Source: Candidatus Zixiibacteriota bacterium (GTDB lineage: Bacteria > Zixibacteria > MSB-5A5 > GN15 > FEB-12). From it: a DNA stretch of 5,841 nt. A program made the position numbers and the translations under genes. Positions 1-5,841 of the stretch are shown piece after piece (position 1 is the stretch's first letter; each line of letters starts with the position of its first letter). Under the pieces are notes generated by a model. That model saw only the letters and a list, made by a program, of their open reading frames with translations, did not search any database and had not been told where the DNA came from. Location of the stretch: contig JADFLZ010000160.1 of assembly GCA_022564135.1 (NCBI GenBank), forward strand, positions 1 to 5,841. The letters run 5' to 3'.

Positions 1-878
1 CCGGCCAGACAGAATATGATTTCAATATTTCTTTTCCGGAAGTTTTGCCTTCAGGTGATACTGTTGATTACGCCATCAGAAGCCTTCTGGAATTCCCGCT
101 GGATGTCGCGATGGCCGGCGGCTCTGTCGGCATTATAAAAAGTAACCAGGAGAAAACAATCTGGACGGTGGAGCTTGGGCTCTACACCAACGTTGGTGAC
201 CCGGGCGGGCTGATGAAAGACCATGACTGGATTACAGATCCTGGCGTATTTGATGGCAAATTCAGTTACACCGAATCTGACGCAAAAATGAAAATGCTGA
301 TATTTGACATCGAAGGCACAGCGCTTATTTTTGATTTTGGCACAGCCTCCATTTCAATCCTGGGCGGCTACCGCTATCAAAAGATAGAGCAGGAAATAAT
401 CGGCTTCAGCGGCTGGTTTATCGATTCGAATTTAACCCGGCAGCTGCAATCAGGAACAGAGCCGGCTATTGATTACTGGATAACTTATAAAGGACCAAAG
501 TTCGGTCTTTCTTTTCAAAAAGAATTCTCATCGAAAGTTAAGCTCAACTTGAAATCAGCTTTTACAATGGTCTGGGCCGAAGATTTTGATGACCACCTGC
601 TTAGAGGATTTCACTCTTTTGCTGACGGCACTGGCACTGGCATTCTAACTGGTGGCAATATTCGCTGGGACTTAAACGATCAAATATCAGGCGGCCAGCC
701 TTTCGTAGAATTCCAGGCCAGTTATGATTATTTCTCAGTTGATGCCACCCAGACTTTTGAGCAGTATGCTGATGCCGGCCCCAACGAATTCCCGGTCGGT
801 ACCTCGTTTGGCGGCCTGCCTCATGACTTAAAATCCAGCCAGTTTCGATTCGGAATTAACTTAGGGCTGATTTTTTAG
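1..878 (+). CDS. Omptin-family outer-membrane aspartyl protease (5' partial)
   Basis: Surface endopeptidase of the omptin group (OmpT/Pla relatives), a 10-stranded beta-barrel in the outer membrane. The frame is open from the window edge; the first complete codon is at 3, giving 291 visible residues and a TAG at 876-878. Counting from that codon, Asp73-His-Asp75-Trp matches the OmpT Asp83/Asp85 motif, and Asp196-Asp-His198 matches OmpT Asp210-Glu-His212. Spacing between the two motifs (121 residues) is close to OmpT (125). Asp194 and Asp22 sit where OmpT has its acidic S1-pocket residues Asp208 and Glu27, so cleavage beside basic residues is likely (inference). The last residue is Phe, the usual beta-barrel assembly signal. 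By alignment only the signal peptide and about five mature residues are missing. The TTG at 45 is an internal Leu codon, not the start. No terminator follows. The family call comes from motifs read by eye; overall identity to OmpT is low. Confidence 0.85.
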   Translation, partial: GQTEYDFNISFPEVLPSGDTVDYAIRSLLEFPLDVAMAGGSVGIIKSNQEKTIWTVELGLYTNVGDPGGLMKDHDWITDPGVFDGKFSYTESDAKMKMLIFDIEGTALIFDFGTASISILGGYRYQKIEQEIIGFSGWFIDSNLTRQLQSGTEPAIDYWITYKGPKFGLSFQKEFSSKVKLNLKSAFTMVWAEDFDDHLLRGFHSFADGTGTGILTGGNIRWDLNDQISGGQPFVEFQASYDYFSVDATQTFEQYADAGPNEFPVGTSFGGLPHDLKSSQFRFGINLGLIF

Positions 879-950
879 ATTTATTGGCGAATAAAGTTCT
901 GAGCCTTTTCGTAAGTTTCTGTATTTCAATAAGATACTCACAGTTTTTCT

Positions 951-979
951 TTGCGCAGGCCCGAAACTAAAGCTATAAT
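951..979 (+). promoter_or_regulatory. Sigma70-type promoter for the toastrack-protein gene
   Basis: TTGCGC at 951-956 and a perfect TATAAT at 974-979 are separated by 17 bases, the ideal spacing for a housekeeping sigma factor. Transcription would start near 985-987, giving a leader of about 90 bases before the ATG at 1077. It lies in the only sizeable non-coding gap of the window (879-1076), downstream of the omptin stop. This suggests the downstream gene has its own promoter and need not depend on readthrough. No operator-like palindrome was recognised around it. Confidence 0.6.
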
Positions 980-1076
980 AATCCGTAAGTATTAAGGGAA
1001 TAAAGAGCAGCAGACAGCTGTTGCCGGCAAAAGTAAACTTAAAGGACTGAGACATATAAAGTTAGCGCGAAATTCT

Positions 1077-3155
1077 ATGAGATATCACAACAGACATAAT
1101 TTGAACCAATCTGAGCTCTGGCATAGTTCTACCACTGCTGAGAACCCCTGGGACGGTGCCGGCTATGGTGTGCGCAAACCCAAGGCGCGTGTTATCAGAT
1201 GGAAAGGTCGCAGTCTTTCTCTTTTCATTACAGCTATAGCTCTGACACTGAGCCTTCTTTTGCTGGCCGGCACAGGACATGGCCAAAATGCTCCCAAAGC
1301 CGACAGCGACCATCGTGGAAATCTGATAAAGATGGACAAAGAAACGCGCAAGCTGGCCGAAGAGTACGCTTATCTGCTGGAGCAGTTAATCTATTTGAGC
1401 ACTGACTACTGCCGCTATTTTGAAAGACTTGACGACAAGGATGCCGCTCAAAACTACAAGTCTCTTCAAAATCTTTGCAGCAACCTCTCAAAGTCAGGCT
1501 ACTATGATAATCTGGATGAGCTGATCATAGAGATTGAAGAATTAAAAGGGGAACTGTCCCTGCGAAAGAAAAGTCTGTCTCTTGCCAGAAAAGGAGAGGC
1601 ATTACACAGCGGTGAGATTAAAGGCACCAAGGAGAGATTGAAAGTTCTCCGCCTGACAAATTCGCTTATAACAGAACTCGACTTCTTAAAAGAACAGCTT
1701 GTAGTCGAAGTAGTCTCCAAAACTGCAGGAGATAAAATTCGCCGCCGGGTTATTCAGCAATACGTTGTAACTGTCATGCAGGATTCCCTGGCCAGTCTGG
1801 CAGAAGTTGTAGCGCTAATAAATATTCCTGAAATACAAGTAACGGCGAATAGCAATGGCGATATTACCCGGGTAATTCTTTCCTCTGATGGAACCGCTCC
1901 GGTTGTCGTCTCCGTACCCGAAATCGCTGAAATACCCGAACCTCCCAGACCCCCAAAATTACCAGCACGTGAACATACTCAGGACATCCACTTTTTTCAT
2001 AGTGGTAATTCAAATACTTTTATAAAAACTTTCCGCGACAGCATAAATATATCTTCCGGAAAATCTGTAATAATGGTAATTAACCCGTTCGGCAAAATGA
2101 GCATTACCGGCTGGGATAAAGACCAGGTCTCGGCCAGCTATGATATTTCAATCGTTTCGGTCAAACCGGGTCTGGCTGAAAAGTTTGGGCGGCAGATTCA
2201 GATAAGAATGTTTGAAGAAAAACGTAACGTGTATATCGAGGCTGTCGTGCCGAAACTTACTGACCTTCGGACCAGAATAATCGCCAGCCATCTTAATCTG
2301 ATGGTTCCTTTCAAAAATGATTTGAATATTAATAATTCTGCCGGCCAGATAAGCCTGAGTGAGCTTGAGAATAATATAAAAATTAAATCAAGCAACAGCT
2401 TTATAGATTTGTTTAAAATCGAAGGTGATATAGAAATAGTCAACAGCGGCGGAAAGATAGAACTTGAAAAAGTATCGGGCAATATCTTAGTTCAAAGCCG
2501 TATGGGCGGCCCGGTCAGCATTCAGAACTGCAGCGGTAAAATCGAAGTAGACAACTCGCATGGTACAGTTGAAATAACCTATTCCGAGGGTGATTTGACT
2601 GTCCGCAGCAGCGGCCGGGTAGATATTGATCACCACTCCGGCAAAGTTCATGTCAATAATAGAAACGGTTTCGTCAGCGCCAGCCATATTGATGGCGATC
2701 TGGTTATAATTAATTCATTCGAACCTCTCAAGGTTTATAACGTCAGCGGCTCAGCCAGACTCGAAAACGCCAATGCTGTAATAAAAGCAGAAAAAATTGG
2801 CGGCAGTCTGGATATCAGCAATCGCTACGGCAAGATATTTACTTCGTACATTGTCGGGCCGATAAATATCAAAAGCAACAACGGTGATGTCTTTATGGAA
2901 CTGCTGGAGCAGCTCAAGGGGAAATCGTCCGTGGTTGCCAGCGGCGGCAGAATTATCCTCGGCCTGTCACCGCGCATCAATCTTCTGTTGACGATGGAAA
3001 CACAAAACGGCACCATAAATGTTTCAGATTTTCAGGCCATCGCAATTTCTGATAAACACGGCCTGCAGACCGCTCAGGTTGAGTTAGGGAAAGCTTCCAA
3101 CCTGCTGGCCGTCAAGGGCAACCGATCCGATATTATTGTAAAAGAGTCGGACTAA
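1077..3155 (+). CDS. Exported coiled-coil protein with C-terminal toastrack (DUF4097-like) beta-ladder
   Basis: A 692-residue protein of unknown specific function. Order of parts: a polar 45-residue N-terminus ending in a basic stretch (Arg33 to Arg45); a hydrophobic segment at about 46-64 followed by a Gly/Ala-rich c-region (signal peptide or membrane anchor); charged helical, probably coiled-coil segments at about 84-118 and 144-250; a Pro-rich linker at 281-296; and a beta-rich region from about 325 to 690. That last region opens with the pattern Val-x-Asn-Pro-Phe-Gly-Lys-x-x-Ile-x-Gly-Trp-Asp (from Val334), typical of DUF4097/toastrack domains, then runs as a ladder of about 18-residue rungs. 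Such domains are known in envelope proteins and near stress-sensing systems; a periplasmic scaffold, adhesin or sensor role is inference. The start is uncertain: ATG 1077 lacks a close Shine-Dalgarno (AAAGGA lies 30 bases upstream), and in-frame GTG 1170 (Val32) would give a more ordinary signal peptide. The stop overlaps the stop of the convergent nuclease gene. Confidence 0.8.
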   Translation: MRYHNRHNLNQSELWHSSTTAENPWDGAGYGVRKPKARVIRWKGRSLSLFITAIALTLSLLLLAGTGHGQNAPKADSDHRGNLIKMDKETRKLAEEYAYLLEQLIYLSTDYCRYFERLDDKDAAQNYKSLQNLCSNLSKSGYYDNLDELIIEIEELKGELSLRKKSLSLARKGEALHSGEIKGTKERLKVLRLTNSLITELDFLKEQLVVEVVSKTAGDKIRRRVIQQYVVTVMQDSLASLAEVVALINIPEIQVTANSNGDITRVILSSDGTAPVVVSVPEIAEIPEPPRPPKLPAREHTQDIHFFHSGNSNTFIKTFRDSINISSGKSVIMVINPFGKMSITGWDKDQVSASYDISIVSVKPGLAEKFGRQIQIRMFEEKRNVYIEAVVPKLTDLRTRIIASHLNLMVPFKNDLNINNSAGQISLSELENNIKIKSSNSFIDLFKIEGDIEIVNSGGKIELEKVSGNILVQSRMGGPVSIQNCSGKIEVDNSHGTVEITYSEGDLTVRSSGRVDIDHHSGKVHVNNRNGFVSASHIDGDLVIINSFEPLKVYNVSGSARLENANAVIKAEKIGGSLDISNRYGKIFTSYIVGPINIKSNNGDVFMELLEQLKGKSSVVASGGRIILGLSPRINLLLTMETQNGTINVSDFQAIAISDKHGLQTAQVELGKASNLLAVKGNRSDIIVKESD
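2331..2876 (+). repeat. Ladder of ten ~18-residue beta rungs within the toastrack region
   Basis: Protein-level repeat, residues 419-600 of the coiled-coil/toastrack protein. Rungs begin at about residues 419, 439, 457, 475, 494, 512, 529, 547, 565 and 583, so most are 17-19 residues long. Each has two short alternating hydrophobic strands: the first after Gly (Gly-x-Ile/Val-x-Ile/Leu/Val), the second after a second Gly (Gly-x-Ile/Leu-x-Val/Ile), usually closing with Asn or Ser. This is what a right-handed beta-helix or toastrack stack looks like. The DNA of the rungs has diverged, so this is an old structural repeat and not a recent tandem duplication. Confidence 0.75.
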
Positions 3156-4417
3156 AATTTATCCGCCGTTAGCTTACTTTTTTTAAGTTTTAATTTTAAA
3201 CGCTCAACTCGTTTTCTCAAGTTTACTTTCTGACTGGCAGGAATCTCCCGGTATTTTCCGGCCTGCGCAGCATGCTCCAGCGCTTTGTGCAAATCTTTGA
3301 GGCGGTGCTCGTAGTGAACAGCCAGCTCTATATTAGCCAAAAAACCATGTTTGGAATTTTCGAGTGTTAGCTTAGAAAGCAGTTCTATGCTTTCATCAAA
3401 TTTCCTTAGCCGCTTAAAACTTCGGGCATAAAACAAGACTGCTTCGGCGCTCATGTTTTCTGATAACCTTTCAGCCTGGCTATACACAACTTCTATTTTT
3501 TCACGCTCCCGGCGGCGGTCATACCATTTTGACAGCGAATGTAAGTCTTCGGAATATTTCAGACTATCGCCGGTTGTTGAGTACGCCTCGGAAATTAGCC
3601 TGGCTAAAAAGAAAAGAGAAACAATATCCAGCCGGTTGTGCTCAATTACGGCATTCATCATCGAAAGGTCTTCACTGTTTAACCAGTCGAAATATACCGA
3701 CGGCACCAGGTAGCCGGGGATGTCGTCTGTGCGATTGAATTCAAACAGTTCTCTTTCGAGATTTGTCAGAGTACAGCTTTGCAGTCGGCGCTTAAAAAGC
3801 CTTCGTGAGGCATGAAGCAAGTCCAGATGATGCTTGAAGCTCAGTTTTCGGCCGACACGATTAATAATCAATCTGTCAGTCAGAAGCGGCAAATCAAACG
3901 ATTTGCCATTAAAAGTTATGACCGTCAGCTCGTCACTAAAGATACTATTTAAATCTTCCAGCATGGCGGTTTCGTCTGAGTAATCGGGAATAATATACTG
4001 TAACACTTCGAAGCCTTCGTCAATTATCCGGCCTGCTCCGATTAAAAAAGCTACTGCTCCGGTGCCGCCCAGTCCGGTTGTTTCGGTATCAATAAACAGA
4101 ACTGAGCCAAAGTCGATAGTTTCGCTGTTGCAGTTTGAATCGAAAGCAGCCAGCGGCAGCGGACTATTTATTTCTGAGGTAGTAAGCTCGTAGCTGCCGT
4201 GCCTGTAGCCTATGGGAAAGACTGTGCGAATAAGGCAGTAGCTTCCGGCCTTGTTGGTGATCAGTTTTCCACCGAGAGCTTCTGCGAAATCTAAGTAACG
4301 GCTCGGAATTTTTGGTTTAGACTTTAACATAGGCATAGACATAGACACAGCCGCTGAACTCTCGCCCGGATGCCTTTTTAGTCGATTGAGCTGATCAGTT
4401 AGTTGAGTGCGTGCCAT
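3152..4417 (-). CDS. mrfB: YprB/MrfB-type RNase H-fold (DEDD) exonuclease with C-terminal TPR-like helices
   Basis: Predicted metal-dependent cytoplasmic exonuclease of the RNase_H_2 family, related to B. subtilis YprB (MrfB), which works with the helicase MrfA (YprA) in mitomycin-lesion repair. Numbering from the chosen ATG (421 residues): Phe-Ile-Asp110-Thr-Glu112-Thr-Thr-Gly-Leu followed by the family's Gly-Gly-Thr-Gly; Phe-Asn-Gly-Lys-Ser-Phe-Asp175; His-Leu-Asp199-Leu-Leu-His; then Asp-Asp-Ile-Pro-Gly and His260-Asn-Arg-Leu-Asp264. These supply the DEDD metal ligands Asp110, Glu112, Asp175 and Asp264. Residues from about 286 on are helical and TPR-like, ending in a very Lys/Arg-rich tail. 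The frame is open to an ATG at 4534, but that would overlap the upstream HEAT gene by 140 bases. ATG 4417 overlaps it by 23, has a weak AGGG 12 bases upstream, and gives the family's usual length of just over 410 residues. Three close ATGs at 4342, 4336 and 4330 are later alternatives. Confidence 0.88.
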   Translation of the reverse strand: MARTQLTDQLNRLKRHPGESSAAVSMSMPMLKSKPKIPSRYLDFAEALGGKLITNKAGSYCLIRTVFPIGYRHGSYELTTSEINSPLPLAAFDSNCNSETIDFGSVLFIDTETTGLGGTGAVAFLIGAGRIIDEGFEVLQYIIPDYSDETAMLEDLNSIFSDELTVITFNGKSFDLPLLTDRLIINRVGRKLSFKHHLDLLHASRRLFKRRLQSCTLTNLERELFEFNRTDDIPGYLVPSVYFDWLNSEDLSMMNAVIEHNRLDIVSLFFLARLISEAYSTTGDSLKYSEDLHSLSKWYDRRREREKIEVVYSQAERLSENMSAEAVLFYARSFKRLRKFDESIELLSKLTLENSKHGFLANIELAVHYEHRLKDLHKALEHAAQAGKYREIPASQKVNLRKRVERLKLKLKKSKLTADKF

Positions 4418-5354
4418 CGCCCGCTGATGCCCTGACCGATTTGATTTTAAGAAGGTCCAATCTGCCTTTGACTTTTTCGAATATGCTTTCATGGTAACCG
4501 CAGATATTTTTGGGGTCGGCTGACACAATCGCAATGGCAGCGTCTACTACTTTTTGCCGGTTGCCGGAATTTAGCTGCTCTGAAAGAATATCCATAGCTT
4601 CATCATTGCCGATTTGGCCAAGTACTTTCATGGCCAGTTTTGCTTTTAAGCCGCTGGCCGATTTAAGCGTTTCTTTTAACTGTGCTAACAACAAGGTCGT
4701 GTCCTTGGTAAGCAAGGCTTCCACCGCTGACAATCTGGCGCCGTAGTAAGCATCTCCCAGTATCTGAATCAGATATGAGATTGTTTCAGCCGAGTTTAAT
4801 TGACCGGCAGAAACTACAGCGGCTTTCCTCACCTGTCCTACCGGGTCATTAAACGAATTTATAACAGCTGCCATAGCCCGCAAATCTCCTATTTTTCCCA
4901 GTGCCCTGATGCTGTATTCTCGAACCTGCCAGTTGTTATGACTGGCTATACTAGTCAGCGGCAGGACAGCAGCCGAGTCACTGATATCCCCCAGTGTCCA
5001 GCAGACTCGTTTTACCACCAGCCACTCAGGCCGGCTCAGAGCATCAATCAAATCTGGCAGAGCCGGCGAGCCGATTTTCTTGAGAATCTTTATTATCGTC
5101 AAACGCTCTCTGGCAGACTTGGTAGTGAACTTATCAATCAAAGCCGGGACTGCCTTGGCTCCAAGTTTTGCCAGGGACTCTATAGCCGGGTCAACCTTGT
5201 CACGATATTTAAGTTCGCCTGATGACGCTATCACAAATATTGAATCTATTCTTTTTTGAAGCTGCACCGGAGTTCTGTTTGATTCTGCAGCCGCTAAAGT
5301 AAGAACTGGCAGTACAATAAGAGATATGGCAGCTATGAAAATTCTAATTTTCAT
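4395..5354 (-). CDS. Secreted HEAT-repeat (PBS-lyase-like) protein
   Basis: A 319-residue alpha-solenoid protein of unknown function. Residues 1-23 form a clean Sec signal peptide: Lys-Ile-Arg, a hydrophobic core, then Ala-Ala-Ala before Glu24, a good signal peptidase I site with no lipobox Cys. The mature part is a run of about seven HEAT units from residue 52 to 280. The clearest are at 81-108 (ending Leu-Lys-Lys-Ile-Gly-Ser-Pro-Ala-Leu-Pro-Asp-Leu), 141-170 (Trp-Gln-Val-Arg-Glu, Ala-Leu-Gly-Lys-Ile-Gly-Asp) and 172-200. No catalytic motif is visible; HEAT solenoids normally bind protein partners. The start is fixed by the signal peptide, although there is no good Shine-Dalgarno. The ATG lies 11 bases inside the end of the upstream repeat-protein gene, which points to translational coupling. 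Its TGA lies 23 bases past the chosen start of the nuclease gene. Export makes a partner in the periplasm or outside the cell likely, possibly the neighbouring repeat protein (inference). Confidence 0.85.
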   Translation of the reverse strand: MKIRIFIAAISLIVLPVLTLAAAESNRTPVQLQKRIDSIFVIASSGELKYRDKVDPAIESLAKLGAKAVPALIDKFTTKSARERLTIIKILKKIGSPALPDLIDALSRPEWLVVKRVCWTLGDISDSAAVLPLTSIASHNNWQVREYSIRALGKIGDLRAMAAVINSFNDPVGQVRKAAVVSAGQLNSAETISYLIQILGDAYYGARLSAVEALLTKDTTLLLAQLKETLKSASGLKAKLAMKVLGQIGNDEAMDILSEQLNSGNRQKVVDAAIAIVSADPKNICGYHESIFEKVKGRLDLLKIKSVRASAGDGTHSTN

Positions 5355-5841
5355 TTTTATTTTCAGCTGCAGCTGCAGGATTTAATTCAATATCCATACC
5401 GCCGCCCCATTTTGATTTTGTCTGCCAGAAAAAATCATCTCTGCCGTTGCCCAGATATTGGTCAGAGCCTCCGATGTCAATGAACAGACCGATAGAGCCA
5501 AAATCTCGGCGGGGGTTGCCGTAACCCTGACTGTTTTTTTGATTATGGATAAAATAACGGTCATCGCCTGAGTTATCAATCAAAATGCCGACGCCGTTGG
5601 CTGAACCGGCCGCCTGAGATAAATCATAGGCGGTATAAGTATCATTCCCTGCTCTGTCCAGCAAAATACCCGCGGCATAGTCGTGGCCGCAACCCTGCGA
5701 GACTCCTTTGGAAAAGTAAACATCGTTACCGCGGTCGTCGGTAAGAATCCCCAGTGACATATGAGCAGCGGCTCCCTGAGCATATTGAAAAGAGTGATAG
5801 ATGTCATTGCCGGACTTGTCAGAAATAAATCCGAGCGACCA
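5344..5841 (-). CDS. Gly-Asn-Asp-x-Tyr repeat protein (5' partial)
   Basis: C-terminal 165 residues of a longer protein whose start lies beyond the window edge; the codon at 5841-5839 (Trp) is already in frame, so the ATG at 5760 is an internal Met. The visible part is five copies of a repeat of the form Gly-[Ile/Leu/Phe]-x-x-Asp-x-x-Gly-[Asn/Asp/Ser]-Asp-x-Tyr, usually followed by Ser-Gln-Gly, then a Trp-containing cap (139-153) and an Ala4 plus Glu/Asn/Lys tail. The Gly/Asp-rich turns resemble calcium-binding RTX-like or beta-roll loops, but the period is 27 residues and not nine, so it is not a standard RTX protein. I know of no assigned function. A surface or periplasmic beta-solenoid is the best guess; whether it has a signal peptide cannot be seen. 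The TAG at 5346-5344 overlaps the start of the HEAT-protein gene by 11 bases, so the two are probably co-translated. Confidence 0.8.
   Translation of the reverse strand, partial: WSLGFISDKSGNDIYHSFQYAQGAAAHMSLGILTDDRGNDVYFSKGVSQGCGHDYAAGILLDRAGNDTYTAYDLSQAAGSANGVGILIDNSGDDRYFIHNQKNSQGYGNPRRDFGSIGLFIDIGGSDQYLGNGRDDFFWQTKSKWGGGMDIELNPAAAAENKNEN
5455..5832 (-). repeat. Five tandem 27-residue Gly-Asn-Asp-x-Tyr units
   Basis: Numbering from the Trp at the window edge, the Tyr residues closing each unit are at 15, 42, 69, 96 and 129, and the leading Gly residues are at 4, 31, 58, 85 and 118. The period is therefore exactly 27, 27, 27, then 33 residues (81, 81, 81 and 99 bases), with a six-residue insertion in the last interval. 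The Asp four residues after the leading Gly (8, 35, 62, 89, 122) is invariant, as is the Asp two residues before the Tyr (13, 40, 67, 94, 127). Gln-Gly or Gln-Ala recurs at 22, 49, 76 and 105. Codons differ between copies, so the array is not a recent expansion. More units probably lie upstream. Confidence 0.8.

Noticed and set aside
880..895. Perfect 6-base inverted repeat TTTATT-GGCG-AATAAA right after the omptin stop
   Set aside because: The stem is only A-T pairs and no T-run follows, so it is too weak to call a terminator.
1006..1030. Possible small hairpin around CAGCTG in the toastrack-gene leader
   Set aside because: The stem is about six pairs with a wobble and there is no supporting context; chance pairing is as likely.
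861..1055. A 64-codon minus-strand frame across the omptin 3' end and the intergenic gap
   Set aside because: It has no recognisable motif, runs antisense to the plus-strand promoter, and has nothing to support it beyond being open.
1055..1060. TATAAA as a second -10 box
   Set aside because: No -35 element is found at proper spacing, and it lies only 17 bases before the ATG.
1062..1720. Several open frames of 62-85 codons opposite or out of frame with the N-terminal part of the toastrack gene
   Set aside because: All are shadows of a gene whose own frame encodes a signal segment and helices; none carries a recognisable domain.
4418..4534. Longer nuclease start at 4534 (or 4492)
   Set aside because: It would overlap the HEAT gene by 140 (or 98) bases, lacks a ribosome binding site, and adds residues not needed for the family's normal length.
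4800..5222. A 140-codon open frame on the plus strand
   Set aside because: It lies wholly antisense to the HEAT-protein gene, and its translation shows no domain, signal peptide or sensible composition. The HEAT repeats on the other strand explain the region.
5364..5377. GCAGCTGCAGCTGC-type tandem/palindromic stretch near the repeat-protein 3' end
   Set aside because: It is explained by a run of four Ala codons in the C-terminal tail; no regulatory meaning can be supported.

Overview
The window is almost entirely coding and looks like a chromosomal stretch from a diderm (Gram-negative) bacterium. The evidence is an outer-membrane beta-barrel protease ending in Phe, plus signal peptides or signal-like N-termini on two of the other genes. 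The mix of a toastrack/DUF4097-type beta-ladder protein, a secreted HEAT protein, a Gly-Asn-Asp-x-Tyr repeat protein and a YprB/MrfB exonuclease would suit an environmental, deeply branching diderm lineage (for example in or near the FCB/Zixibacteria-like groups). The phylum is only a guess; no rRNA or marker gene is present.

Layout. Positions 1-878 (+) hold an omptin-family outer-membrane aspartyl protease that lacks only its signal peptide and first few mature residues. Positions 879-1076 are a 198-base intergenic leader with one good sigma70-type promoter (TTGCGC-17-TATAAT) and no convincing terminator. Positions 1077-3155 (+) hold a 692-residue exported or membrane-anchored protein: hydrophobic segment, helical/coiled-coil region, Pro-rich linker, then a long beta-ladder of about 18-residue rungs. 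From 5841 down to 3152 there is a tightly packed minus-strand operon of three overlapping genes. In transcription order these are a partial protein of 27-residue Gly-Asn-Asp-x-Tyr repeats (5841-5344), a secreted HEAT-repeat protein (5354-4395), and a YprB/MrfB-type DEDD exonuclease with a TPR-like tail (4417-3152). The two clusters converge and their stop codons overlap by four bases.

How the genes fit together. Most products act in or outside the cell envelope: the omptin at the surface, the toastrack protein in the periplasm or on a membrane, and the HEAT protein (and perhaps the repeat protein) exported. The exception is the cytoplasmic MrfB-like nuclease, translated from an mRNA shared with envelope proteins and without its usual helicase partner in view. 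No mobile element, CRISPR array, tRNA or rRNA was seen. The most notable points are the complete omptin catalytic and S1-pocket residues, the exact 27-residue repeat period, the coiled-coil/toastrack fusion, and the odd company of the MrfB-like gene.
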